Of a DNA stretch of 64,000 nt, positions 16,880 through 26,082 are shown piece after piece. Each line of letters opens with the position of its first letter. The stretch's first letter is position 1. The notes beneath the pieces are model-generated. The model had not been told where the DNA came from. It saw only the letters and a program-made list of their open reading frames with translations, and did no database searches. The stretch is from Leucobacter soli (GTDB taxonomy: Bacteria > Actinomycetota > Actinomycetes > Actinomycetales > Microbacteriaceae). Both the position numbers and the translations under genes were made by a program. Location of the stretch: positions 62,001 to 126,000 of the forward strand of contig NZ_CAJVAP010000006.1 in assembly GCF_910593785.1 (NCBI RefSeq), given 5' to 3'.

Positions 16880-18097
16880 TCAGTCGAGCCCGCGGAGCAG
16901 CCGCTCGAACTCATCGAGCTCCTCCTCCGGCTCGTCGTGCTCGAGAGCCTCGGCGGTGGCGGAATCGGCCGGGCCGTCGAGAGGCATGGGAGGCACGTAC
17001 TCGGGGGCCGGGGGCAGCAGGATCGCGACGGGCCGCGTCGGATCATCTGCCTCCGGGGCCGCGGCAGCAGCGCTATCTGCGTCTGTGCCGTCGGTATCCG
17101 TACCGTCGGCTTCCGCACCGTCGGAATCGATCCCGGGGACCGCCGACTCGACGTCGACGGAACCGGAAGAATCGGCGGAGGGGCTGTCCGTATCGGCGCT
17201 CCCGGCGTTGGCGCCTTCGGCTTCAGCGCTCTCCGCCTCGGCGCTCTCGTCGTCGACGGGTGCCGCGTCGGCCTCGAATCCGTCCCGATCGGTGGCGACG
17301 GAGGGCGCCGGCACCGCGTGCGCGTCGGGAGCGGGCGTCCGCGCTTCCGCCTCGTCGGCGAGGAGGAGCCCCTGCAGCATCAGCAGGTCGACCGGGGTGG
17401 TGACTTTATGCGCGCGGGCATCGCCCGGCACGGTGCGCACGGTGCCGCCGAAGCGCTGCACCACCTCGGCGTCGTCGGTGGGGGCGTCGTTCGAAGGGGC
17501 GACGGCCTCTTCTCGAGCCTGCGCGCTCTCGTGCGCGGCCGCGAGCACCTCGAACGGGAAGCCCTGCGGCGTCTGGACGGCGGCGAGGATGCGGCGATCC
17601 GCCGTCGAGCGCACCCGCCCGGCGATGTCGACGCGTTTGAGCGTGTCGACGACCGGCATCGCCGGGATGATGCCGTCGCCGGTGCGCTGCACTTCTTCGG
17701 CGACGCGCTCGAAGACCTCCGCCGGCGTCAGGGGACGCGCGGCATCGTGCACGAGCACCGTCTCGATCCCGTCGCGGAGCGCGTCGAGCCCGTTGCGCAC
17801 CGACTCGTGCCGTTCCCGGCCCCCGTTCACGACCGAGATCTGCCAGCTGCGCTCAGCGGGGAGCGCGGCGTCCGCGATCTCGAGGGCCTCCGCGGCCCGC
17901 CCCTCGGGGACGACCAGCACGAGCTGGCCGGGTCGGTCGAGCGACACGACGGTGCCGACCGCGTGCTCCAGCAGCGTTCGGCCGCCCAGTTCGACGAAGG
18001 CCTTGGGGCGGTCGGCGCCGAGGCGCTCGCCGCGCCCGGCGGCGACGATGACCACGCCCAGCGCGGCCAGGTGGTGGGGCGAGACGGGTGTGTTCAT
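16880..18097 (-). CDS. ispD: IspD cytidylyltransferase with a long acidic C-terminal extension
   Basis: Third MEP-pathway enzyme, making CDP-methylerythritol. Residues 1-235 are a complete IspD: nucleotide-binding loop VVIVAAGRGERLGADRPKAF, then VLVHDAARPL and the C-terminal HKVTTPVDLLMLQ. About 170 further residues follow, rich in Asp, Glu, Ala and Ser. They contain a Pro-rich patch (AILLPPAPEYVPPMPLDGP) and end in an amphipathic acidic helix (EEELDEFERLLRGLD). Typical IspD proteins stop near 230 residues. It lies 81 bp after carD. Confidence 0.93.
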   Translation of the reverse strand: MNTPVSPHHLAALGVVIVAAGRGERLGADRPKAFVELGGRTLLEHAVGTVVSLDRPGQLVLVVPEGRAAEALEIADAALPAERSWQISVVNGGRERHESVRNGLDALRDGIETVLVHDAARPLTPAEVFERVAEEVQRTGDGIIPAMPVVDTLKRVDIAGRVRSTADRRILAAVQTPQGFPFEVLAAAHESAQAREEAVAPSNDAPTDDAEVVQRFGGTVRTVPGDARAHKVTTPVDLLMLQGLLLADEAEARTPAPDAHAVPAPSVATDRDGFEADAAPVDDESAEAESAEAEGANAGSADTDSPSADSSGSVDVESAVPGIDSDGAEADGTDTDGTDADSAAAAAPEADDPTRPVAILLPPAPEYVPPMPLDGPADSATAEALEHDEPEEELDEFERLLRGLD

Positions 18098-18178
18098 CGA
18101 TCCCTGTTCATCGAGGCCGGTGCTGCGGTGCGGTGCGGCCAGGCGAGCGGGCGCACCACGGGAAACGTGTCGGAAGGG

Positions 18179-18682
18179 TCAGGCGGCCGTCTCGAGCGCC
18201 AGCACCTTGTCGACCATGGCCGAGGCCTGCTCTTCGTCGGTGTTCTCGGCGAGCGCCATCTCGGAGATGAGGATCTGCCGGGCCTTGGCGAGCATGCCGC
18301 GCTCGCCCTGCGAAAGCGATCCCGTGTCCTGCATGCGGCGCGACAGGTCGCGGACGACCTCGCTGATCTTGAGGATGTCGCTCGACGTGAGCTTCTCACC
18401 GTTCGCCTTGAACCGGCGCGACCAGTTCGACGGCTCCTCGGTGAAGGGGGTGCGCAGCACCTCGAAGACCTTCTCCAGGCCCTCCTTGTCGATCACATCG
18501 CGCACGCCGATCAGGTCGCAATTGTCGATCGGCACCACGATCGTCAGGTCACCGGGGCCGACCAGGGCCTGCAGTTTGACGCACATCTTCTCTTCGCCGC
18601 CGAACTTGCGGTTCCTGATCTCGATGATCTTGGCTGCGCCGTGATGGGGGTAGATGACGGTCTCTCCGACCTCGAACTGCAT
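18179..18682 (-). CDS. carD: CarD-family RNA polymerase-binding transcription factor
   Basis: Global regulator that binds the RNA polymerase beta subunit and stabilises open complexes at rRNA and other promoters. The 167-residue protein has the N-terminal Tudor-like RNAP-interacting domain ([19 protein letters not shown]) and a helical DNA-binding C-terminal domain containing the promoter-wedging Trp ([12 protein letters not shown]). AAGGAG precedes the ATG at ideal spacing. The carD-ispD-ispF order is conserved with mycobacteria. Confidence 0.95.
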   Translation of the reverse strand: MQFEVGETVIYPHHGAAKIIEIRNRKFGGEEKMCVKLQALVGPGDLTIVVPIDNCDLIGVRDVIDKEGLEKVFEVLRTPFTEEPSNWSRRFKANGEKLTSSDILKISEVVRDLSRRMQDTGSLSQGERGMLAKARQILISEMALAENTDEEQASAMVDKVLALETAA

Positions 18683-18721
18683 CGAGTTAGCTCCTTGTGT
18701 GGCTCATATCAGGCGAACCTC

Positions 18722-18728
18722 TATAATA
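18722..18728. promoter_or_regulatory. Candidate -10 region between carD and a lipoprotein gene
   Basis: CTATAATACC reads TATAAT on the plus strand (18722-18727) and TATTAT on the minus strand (18723-18728). The minus reading lies about 40 bp before the carD ATG. It is one of very few AT-rich stretches here. No convincing -35 was found for either direction. Confidence 0.4.
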
Positions 18729-18872
18729 CCACACCACGCGCCGTCGATCGAGGAAGACCGATGCTCCGTCGGTCGTCGTCCGGGCCGGTCATCCTGAGGG
18801 TCATAGTATGCTGAGAGTCGGCAAGCGCTGCTTCGGCGCTTGAACGCGCCCGCATCGCACGGAGGACACATC

Positions 18873-19406
18873 TTGAAGACTCGTCTCGTCTCGTCACTGG
18901 CTCTCGCGGCGGCCATCGCACTCGGTGCCACCGGCTGCGGCCTGACCGCCCCGATGGCGACACTCGACCCCTACGCGCCGAGCGATGGTATCGACCTGAC
19001 GGTGGCCGGCGTCGACGTGCGCAACCTCATGCTCATCGCCGCCGAGGACGGGGAGCACTTCAACGTCGTGTTCACCGCGGTCAACACGACCGACTCCGCC
19101 GAGCAGCTCCGGATCAACTTCGAGGGCGCGAGCGCCCCGGCCGACTTCGTCGTGGAGACCGGATCCACGCTCTTCGGCGACCCCGAGGGCGAGCAGGAGC
19201 TCGTGCTCGTCTCGATCCCCGGCCTCAAGGTCGGCGCGGCCGCCCCGGCGTACCTGCAGGTCGCCGGCGGCCAGGACGTGCAGCGCCAGGTGCCCGTGCT
19301 CGACGGCACGCTGGTCGAGTACCAGCGCTTCGTGGTGCCGGGGCCCGTCGTCGACCCGATCCCCGCGGACGACGCGGAGGTCGAGGACGAGGCGACCGAG
19401 TCCTGA
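18873..19406 (+). CDS. Small secreted lipoprotein
   Basis: Unrecognised 177-residue lipoprotein. I start it at TTG 18873 because GGAGG (18861-18865) lies seven bases upstream and the result, MKTRLVSSLALAAAIALGAT, is a clean signal peptide with lipobox A-T-G-C and lipidated Cys22. The mature part looks beta-rich, with segments such as EHFNVVFTAVNTTDSAEQLRINFEG resembling an immunoglobulin-like fold, and an acidic tail. Convergent with regX3 and separated from it by a strong hairpin. Function unknown. Confidence 0.8.
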   Translation: MKTRLVSSLALAAAIALGATGCGLTAPMATLDPYAPSDGIDLTVAGVDVRNLMLIAAEDGEHFNVVFTAVNTTDSAEQLRINFEGASAPADFVVETGSTLFGDPEGEQELVLVSIPGLKVGAAAPAYLQVAGGQDVQRQVPVLDGTLVEYQRFVVPGPVVDPIPADDAEVEDEATES

Positions 19407-19426
19407 GCGACCGAGCACCGATGGAT

Positions 19427-19458
19427 CGAGGGCCCTGCGGATCTCCGCGGGGCCCTCG
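19427..19458. terminator. Bidirectional terminator between the lipoprotein gene and regX3
   Basis: A 15-bp stem, CGAGGGCCC...GGGCCCTCG with one internal T-G pair, closes on a two-base loop. It sits in the 63-bp gap between convergent genes. No long T-run is present. Confidence 0.7.
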
Positions 19459-19469
19459 GCCGTCCCCGG

Positions 19470-20161
<692 letters not shown>

Positions 20162-20165
<4 letters not shown>

Positions 20166-21418
20166 TGAGCGGCTCCTTCTGACTGATCGGCGGGCGCGGT
20201 CCGGCGCCGGGCCTTCGCCGGCTTCTTTCCTGCGGAGGCGCGCTTATTCTTTTTGCGCTTGCGGCCCGACTGCCCGTCCTCGAGCAGCGGGAACGAGAGG
20301 GTGAACGTCGAGCCGACGCCCTCCTGCGACCACACCTCGATGTCGCCGCCGTGCGCGCGCATGGTGTGGCGTGCGATCGAGAGGCCGAGGCCGGTGCCGC
20401 CGCCCTCGCGGCTACGGGCGGCGTCGACGCGGTAGAAGCGTTCGAAGATGCGGGGCAGGTGCTCTGGGGCGATGCCCTCGCCCTGGTCCGTGACGGTGAT
20501 GATGCAGTCCTGCTTGGTGAGCCGGCTGCCGATCTCGATCCCGATGCCGACGCGTCCGCCATCGGGGGAGTGCCGGATGGCGTTGCTCAGCAGGTTCGCG
20601 ACGACGGCGCCGATCGCGGACGGGCGACCGGAGACCGTCGCGTCGCCCAGCTCGCCGTTGTCCGTTGCAGCGCTCTCGGTCAGCACCAGCTCCACTCCGT
20701 ACTGCGCGGCGAAGTCCTGGTGCGCCTCGACCTCGGAGCGGAGGACCGCGCGCAGCGAGACGGACTCGCGGTCCTCGGGCTGCAGGGAGCTCTGCGCCTC
20801 CGAGAGCTGGATGATGTCGCGGGAGAGGTCGCCGAGACGGCGCGATTCCTTCTTGAGCTTCTTGGCGAAGCCGCGGACGATCTCGGGCTCGTCGGCCGCC
20901 TCGAGCACGGCCTCGCTCAGCAGCCCGATGGCGGCGATCGGGGTCTTGAGCTCGTGACTCACGTTGGCGATGAAATCGCGTCGCATGGCGTTCACGCGCT
21001 GTTCCTCGCCGAGATCCTCCGCGAAGACGGCGAGGAACCGGCGCTGCACGCGTACGATCCGTACTCGCACGGTGTCCGCGGGGTTGTCGAGCGATGGCTC
21101 GCGGATATCGGTGACGCCGCTCGACATGACGCGGCGCGCGCGACGCAGGAAGTCGGGGTCCCGCAGCTCCTCGCCGCTCACGCGCGCGTCGTCTCGCGCG
21201 GCCGCGTTGGCGTAGACGGGGGAGAGCGACGCGTCGAGGATCACGGCGAAGCTGTCGAGCGAACCGAGCAGTTCGACGGCGACCTCGGGCAGTTCGGGTC
21301 GCATCGCATCGGCACGTCGGCGGCCCGCCGTACGGGCGCCGAACACGGCCCAGGTGATGAGGGCGCCGGCAAGGAGGCCCAGGCCCACCGAGACGAGCAC
21401 GAGCGAGGTCGGGGTCAT
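20162..21418 (-). CDS. senX3: SenX3-like phosphate-sensing histidine kinase
   Basis: Membrane-anchored sensor kinase partner of RegX3. One transmembrane helix lies at residues 3-28, followed by a PAS-like domain (AVILDASLSPVYANAAA). The H-box FIANVSHELKTPIAAIGLL holds phosphoacceptor His155, and the HATPase shows NAIRHSPDGG, DQGEGIAPEHLPRIFERFYRVD and GGTGLGLSIARH. The C-terminus is a Lys/Arg-rich tail (KRKKNKRASAGKKPAKARRR). PhoU is thought to couple Pst to kinases of this type, and phoU is divergent here. TACGAT lies seven bases before the ATG. Confidence 0.92.
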
Positions 21419-21458
21419 GCCTCCTATCGTAGGGTGGGCCTACGAACGGCCGAGCCGA

Positions 21459-21498
21459 GTTCAACTGCTGTTCACCTCGGAGCGAGGCATTGTTCACG
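21459..21498. promoter_or_regulatory. PHO-box-like repeats in the senX3-phoU divergent region
   Basis: GTTCAAC at 21459, GTTCACC at 21470 and GTTCACG at 21492 fall on a strict 11-bp register (0, 11, 33). They lie about 104 bp before the phoU ATG and 41 bp beyond the senX3 start. The same motif lies upstream of pstS and pit. Confidence 0.72.
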
Positions 21499-21601
21499 GG
21501 ACTGATAGAGACTGATACGCGGAAGCGATCGGGCGCAGGACGGCTCGTCGCGGGATCGCCTGCCGCGATCCGCAACATGAACGAAAGGGAACCGAAGCCG
21601 C

Positions 21602-22243
21602 ATGCGTGAGGTGTTTCAGCAGGAGCTGCGCGAGGTGCAGGATCGTCTGGTGCAGATCGCCGAGCTCGTCGAGGGCGCGATCCAGGGGGCCACTCGGGCC
21701 TTCGGAACGAGCGATGTCGCACTCGCCGAGCAGGTCATCGACGGTGCGGACGAGGTGGATCAGCTCGCGAGCGAGCTCGACGAGCTCACGATCGACATCC
21801 TCGCCAGGCAGCAGCCGGTGGCCAGCGACCTGCGTCTGATGGTCGGTGCGCTCCGCATGAGCGCGTCGCTCGAGCGGATGGCGGATCTCGCCCAGCACAT
21901 CGCGCAGTTGGCGCGCTACCGCTACCCGGAGAGCGCGATCCCGCAGGGGCTCCGCAAGACCTTCGTCAAGATGGGCGACATCGATATCGCGATGTCGGCG
22001 AAGCTGGTCGAGCTGCTGCGCGCGCAGGAGCCCCGGATCATCGACGAGATCCGGGACCTCGACGATGCGCTCGACGAACTGCACGCGAAGGTGTTCGAGA
22101 AGGTGCTCAGCGACAAGATCAGCGCGGATGCGACCGGCGTGGTCGACGCGACGCTCGCGAGCCGGTATCACGAGCGCTTCGGCGACCACGCGGTCAACAT
22201 CACGAAGCAGATGAACTTCTTCCTGAGCGGTGCGATGGAATAG
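21602..22243 (+). CDS. phoU: Phosphate-specific transport regulator PhoU
   Basis: Negative regulator linking the Pst transporter to the phosphate-sensing kinase. The 213-residue all-helical protein has two PhoU repeats, each with a metal-binding-type E(D)xxxD motif (VIDGADEVDQLASELDELTIDILARQQPVASDLR in the first; YHERFGDHAVNITKQ in the second). Length is standard. It is transcribed away from senX3-regX3 behind PHO-like repeats, and meets the monooxygenase gene tail to tail with a 15-bp gap. Confidence 0.95.
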   Translation: MREVFQQELREVQDRLVQIAELVEGAIQGATRAFGTSDVALAEQVIDGADEVDQLASELDELTIDILARQQPVASDLRLMVGALRMSASLERMADLAQHIAQLARYRYPESAIPQGLRKTFVKMGDIDIAMSAKLVELLRAQEPRIIDEIRDLDDALDELHAKVFEKVLSDKISADATGVVDATLASRYHERFGDHAVNITKQMNFFLSGAME

Positions 22244-22258
22244 CCGGCTCCGTCCCGC

Positions 22259-23815
22259 TCAGCGGTTCGCGCGCGGGATCGCGCTGAACGCCCCCGGGTT
22301 GTGCAGCGCGGGATCGGTGAACCCGTCGAGGTCGTACGAGGCCATGAACTCCTCGGCGTATGCGCGGGAGGCGGCCAGCCCGCCATCGGCCTGGTGCAGG
22401 CCCAGAATGTCGAGGTACGTCTTCTCGGGCTGGCCCCAGTAGTTCAGCTCGTAGAGTTCGTGGCGCGCGCCGAACTCGCTGCCGGTGGCATCCCAGAGCG
22501 CCTTCATGACCTTGGATCGGTCGAGCGCCGTGAGGCCGTTCGATCCGCGCAGGAACCGGTCGAGATCCTTGCGGATCTCCGGCACCTGGAAGTCGCTCGA
22601 ATGCGAGTTCAGGTAGATGAGACCCGAGGCGATGATCGTCTCGATGATCTGCCGCATGCGACTGTAGTAGCCGGGCGCGGCCGCCGCGTAGCTCAGCGCG
22701 TAGCGCGTGTTGGGCAGCAGGCTCCCACCGAAGCCCTCGGTGGCGCCTTCGATCATGCCGTCCCGCATGCCGGATACCAGATCCTTGAATGCCAGGAGTT
22801 CGCCGAGCTGCGCCTGCACGCCGCGGAAGCCGCCGGCGCCGGTGACGTCGAGCGCCTTCGAGACCAGCCCGATGATGAAGTCGAGCTTCGCCTCGAGCCT
22901 GGTCGAAGCCTGGAAGGCGGCGCGAGGCCCCCAGCTGTAGTCGCCCGCGTTGAACTCGAACACGGTCTCGGGGTCGTAGGCGAGCACGTTCTCCCAGGGG
23001 ATGAGGGCGCGGTCGAAGACGAGGATCGCGTCGTTCTCGTCGAAGCGGCTCGAGAGCGGGTAGTCGAACGGGCTCGAGCCGGCTGCTGCGGCGAACTCGT
23101 ACGAGTGCCGCGAGTACAGCTTGACCCCCGGCGCGTGCAGCGGCGCCATGAAGATGAGGGCGAACTCCTTCGAGGCCTTCGGGCCGATGTGCGAGACGTA
23201 GGTGTACTGGGTGAGGGCTGCGCCCGTCGCGACCACCTTCGCGCCGCTGACGATCAGGCCCGAGTCCGTCTCTTCATCGACGTGGACGAAGACGTCCTTG
23301 GCGTCCTCCATCCCGCGGGCGCGGTCCACCGGCGGGTGGACGATCGCGTGGCCGACGTGCAGCAGCTCCTCCTGCACCCGCCGGTACCAGTACCTGGCGT
23401 TCGGAGCGTACTCGCCGAAGAAATCGGGGTCGGCGCCGAGCATGGTGATGAGCGACGCCTTGTAGTCGGGGGTGCGGCCCATCCAGCCGTAGGACTGCCG
23501 CTGCCAGTGCTGGATCGCGACCTTGCTCGCGACGAGGTCGTCACGCGTGCGGGGCACCTTGAAGAACGCGTGCGTGTGCCCTCCGTTCCCGGTGTCGGTG
23601 GGCGAGGCGGCCGGGTCGTCCGGATCCTGGATCGAGTCGAAGAGGCGCGAGATCGACGCCGCGGAGTTCCGGTACGCGGGATGCTTCGTGATGTCGGCGA
23701 TGCGCTCGCCGTAGATGTAGATCTCGCGATTGTCCTGCAGGCTGGCGAGGTACTCCGCGCCGGTCTGGGGGCGATTCGATGCGCCGGAGGCGATCGGGGT
23801 GTCGGTGTGCGCCAT
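22259..23815 (-). CDS. HpaB/TftD-type flavin-dependent aromatic monooxygenase
   Basis: Oxygenase component of a two-component FADH2-dependent phenol hydroxylase. The 518-residue product is co-linear with the 4-hydroxyphenylacetate 3-hydroxylase / chlorophenol monooxygenase family: TGAEYLASLQDNREIYIYGERI at the N-terminus, the substrate/flavin region (RTPDYKASLITML, GLIVSGAKVVATGAALTQYTYV) and a C-terminal helical domain with LDRFLRGSNGL. I chose the ATG at 23815 because GAAGGAG precedes it. No flavin reductase gene is adjacent, so reduced flavin must come from elsewhere. The TetR gene just upstream is the likely regulator. Substrate unknown. Confidence 0.88.
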   Translation of the reverse strand: MAHTDTPIASGASNRPQTGAEYLASLQDNREIYIYGERIADITKHPAYRNSAASISRLFDSIQDPDDPAASPTDTGNGGHTHAFFKVPRTRDDLVASKVAIQHWQRQSYGWMGRTPDYKASLITMLGADPDFFGEYAPNARYWYRRVQEELLHVGHAIVHPPVDRARGMEDAKDVFVHVDEETDSGLIVSGAKVVATGAALTQYTYVSHIGPKASKEFALIFMAPLHAPGVKLYSRHSYEFAAAAGSSPFDYPLSSRFDENDAILVFDRALIPWENVLAYDPETVFEFNAGDYSWGPRAAFQASTRLEAKLDFIIGLVSKALDVTGAGGFRGVQAQLGELLAFKDLVSGMRDGMIEGATEGFGGSLLPNTRYALSYAAAAPGYYSRMRQIIETIIASGLIYLNSHSSDFQVPEIRKDLDRFLRGSNGLTALDRSKVMKALWDATGSEFGARHELYELNYWGQPEKTYLDILGLHQADGGLAASRAYAEEFMASYDLDGFTDPALHNPGAFSAIPRANR

Positions 23816-23985
23816 GCGGACTCCTTCGTCGGGACGATGCGTCGCGGGTCGGGTGCGCGCATCACGAGTATTTCTCGTTAAGAACGCTAGTACATAACGA
23901 CGCATATGGCGAGCGCGCCGACAAATCCCAGCTCAAAGCTTATTTACTGCAGATAGTAGGAGTGAAAGAAGTAGAACAGACGTTC
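23816..23985 (-). promoter_or_regulatory. AT-rich control region between tetR and the monooxygenase gene
   Basis: Unusually AT-rich for this window. It contains CGTTA (23876-23880) and TAACG (23895-23899) as an inverted pair, and AGAAC/GTTCT around 23973-23986 at the tetR stop. The first pair is a candidate TetR operator in front of the monooxygenase gene; I could not fix a -10/-35. Confidence 0.35.
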
Positions 23986-24558
23986 TTATCGTGTTGAGTC
24001 TGCGGCGAGAATGCGGCGGATCTCGGGCTCGATGTCGGCTGCGAAGACCATGGTGTCGAAGACGGCCGCCTGCATGCAGGCGCCGTCGAAGAGATACCCG
24101 AGCGTGCTGGCCGTGAGCGGGTCGGTGTGGTGGGCGAGGAGGTCGACGAAGTCGGTCGACCACTGCCGGCTCTCATCGCGCAGGGCGGCGTCGCGCAGGG
24201 CGAGCAGGTACAGCTCGTGCTCCATCACCAGCTGCCGGTGCTGGCGAACGGTCAGCTCCTCGACCAGCCGGGCGACGCCGGAGGCCAGCCCGTGCTCGGC
24301 GACCGCCTCGGCCAGGAACGACGTCGAGTGGTCGCGGCTCCGCTCGCGCGCTGCGCGCACCACGGCGTGCAGGAGCCCCGCCTTGCCGGAGAAGTGGTAG
24401 GTGATCGATCCGAGCGGCACATCGGCCATCCGGGCGACCGCGCGAAACGTCAGGCCGTCGACGCCCGATTCGTCGACGACGCGGAGCGCAGCGGCGATGA
24501 TCCGATCGCTGCGATCGGGGTCGTATCTGCGCGTACCGGCGGTTCGGGGGCTGGCCAT
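23986..24558 (-). CDS. TetR-family transcriptional regulator
   Basis: 190-residue repressor-type protein. The N-terminal helix-turn-helix is clear (RIIAAALRVVDESGVDGLTFRAVARMADVPLGSITYHFSGKAGLL spans it), with the usual recognition-helix ending YHFSGKAGLL. The C-terminal ligand domain is divergent. The ATG at 24558 gives MASPRTAGTRRYDPDR. It precedes the HpaB-type monooxygenase on the same strand and is divergent from cysS. Such pairs usually have the regulator sensing the phenolic substrate. Confidence 0.9.
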   Translation of the reverse strand: MASPRTAGTRRYDPDRSDRIIAAALRVVDESGVDGLTFRAVARMADVPLGSITYHFSGKAGLLHAVVRAARERSRDHSTSFLAEAVAEHGLASGVARLVEELTVRQHRQLVMEHELYLLALRDAALRDESRQWSTDFVDLLAHHTDPLTASTLGYLFDGACMQAAVFDTMVFAADIEPEIRRILAADSTR

Positions 24559-24627
24559 GGGCGTCAAGTCTAGAAGGTCGGCAGCGGGCGGGCCGTCATC
24601 GAACGATGCGTTGTCGGCCGGGCCGTC

Positions 24628-24633
24628 TAGGCT
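24628..24633 (+). promoter_or_regulatory. -10 hexamer of cysS, leaderless spacing
   Basis: TAGGCT ends six bases before the GTG at 24640 and no ribosome site lies between. Confidence 0.65.
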
Positions 24634-24639
24634 AGATGC

Positions 24640-26082
24640 GTGAAGCAGCGGATCTACGACACCCGGCAGCAGGACGTAGTCGACTTCGAACCCCGGATCG
24701 CGGGCGAGGTCGGCCTCTACATCTGCGGACCGACCGTGCAGTCCGCGCCCCACATCGGGCATCTGCGCAGCGCGCTCGTCTACGACCAGATCCGACGCTG
24801 GTTCGAAGCGTCGGGCCATCGAGTGACGATGATCCGCAACGTGACGGACATCGACGACAAGATCCTCGACAATGCGCGCCTGGCGAAGGAAGCGGGCGGG
24901 AGCGAGCCCTGGTGGGCCCTCGCCTATCGGGTCGAGCGCGAGTTCACCGCCGCGTACGACGCGCTCGGCATCCAGGCCCCCACGTACGAGCCGCGGGCGA
25001 CCGCGAACATCGCCGAGATGGTCGCGCTGATCGAGCGTCTGATCGAGCGCGGGCACGCCTACCGCGCGCAGGACGGATCGGCGAGCGTCTACTTCGACAC
25101 CGCGAGCTGGCCGGAGTACGGCGCCCTCACGCGGCAGCGCCGCGAGCAGATGGAGGATGCGGCCGACAGCGAGCCCGTCGGCAAGCGCGACCCGCGCGAC
25201 TTCGCGTTGTGGAAGGCGCACCGCGCGCACGAGCCCGAGTCGGCGTCCTGGCCCTCGCCCTGGGGGCGCGGACGGCCCGGCTGGCACATCGAGTGCTCGG
25301 CCATGGCGACGCGCTATCTGGGCGCGGAGTTCGATATTCACGGTGGCGGCCTCGACCTGCGCTTCCCCCACCACGAGAACGAGCTGGCGCAGTCGGGTGC
25401 AGCCGGCGACGGCTTCGCCCGCCACTGGCTGCACAACGGCCTGGTGAACACTGGCGGGCAGAAGATGTCGAAGTCGCTCGGCAACTCGCTGTTCGCGAAG
25501 GATCTGCTCGCGCAGGCTCGACCGATCGTCCTGCGCTACTTCCTGGGCTCTGCTCACTACCGCTCGGTCCTCGAATTCTCGGAGGGCTCGCTCGCCGAAG
25601 CCGCAGCCGCCTTCGGGCGCATCGAGGGCTTCCTCGATCGTGCGGCGGGATCCGGCGTTCCGGTGGTGGAGCACGGGATCTCCGAATCGACGGCCGCCGA
25701 ACTGCCGCCGGCCTTCGCCGAAGCGATGCTGGACGACTTCGGGGTGCCCCAGGCGATCGCCGCGCTCCACGACGCGGTGCGCGCAGGCAACACGGCGATC
25801 GACGCCGGGGATGCGGCGGCGGCCGCCGCCCGGGCCGGGGAGGTTGTCGCGATGCTCGGTGTCCTCGGCCTGGATCCGCGAGATCCGGTATGGGATGGGA
25901 GTGCCGGCTCCGGCGCCTCGGAAACCGCGCTCGATGCGCTGGTCTCGGCGCTCATCGCCGAGCGGCGCGAGGCCCGGGCGAACAAGGATTTCGCGACGAG
26001 CGACGCGATCCGCGACCGCCTGCAGGCGGCCGGTATCGCATTGGAAGATGACCAGCACGAGACACGTTGGAGCGTGGCATGA
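24640..26082 (+). CDS. cysS: Cysteinyl-tRNA synthetase
   Basis: Class I aminoacyl-tRNA synthetase of 480 residues. The ATP-binding HIGH motif is at residues 38-41 and KMSKS at 275-279. The zinc-site cysteines and histidine are present (CGPTVQ, WHIECSAMA, HHENELAQS). The length and C-terminal extension favour CysS over the shorter mycothiol ligase MshC. GTG start with leaderless spacing. Overlaps rlmB by ATGA, as in the conserved cysS-rlmB pair. Confidence 0.95.
   Translation: MKQRIYDTRQQDVVDFEPRIAGEVGLYICGPTVQSAPHIGHLRSALVYDQIRRWFEASGHRVTMIRNVTDIDDKILDNARLAKEAGGSEPWWALAYRVEREFTAAYDALGIQAPTYEPRATANIAEMVALIERLIERGHAYRAQDGSASVYFDTASWPEYGALTRQRREQMEDAADSEPVGKRDPRDFALWKAHRAHEPESASWPSPWGRGRPGWHIECSAMATRYLGAEFDIHGGGLDLRFPHHENELAQSGAAGDGFARHWLHNGLVNTGGQKMSKSLGNSLFAKDLLAQARPIVLRYFLGSAHYRSVLEFSEGSLAEAAAAFGRIEGFLDRAAGSGVPVVEHGISESTAAELPPAFAEAMLDDFGVPQAIAALHDAVRAGNTAIDAGDAAAAAARAGEVVAMLGVLGLDPRDPVWDGSAGSGASETALDALVSALIAERREARANKDFATSDAIRDRLQAAGIALEDDQHETRWSVA

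Noticed and set aside
23986-26058. A 690-codon frame extending the TetR gene upstream across cysS
   Set aside because: The part beyond 24558 is a shadow of cysS on the opposite strand.
24640-26082. Mycothiol ligase MshC instead of CysS
   Set aside because: Length, C-terminal domain and the conserved neighbour rlmB favour CysS; MshC is shorter. A second homologue may exist elsewhere.
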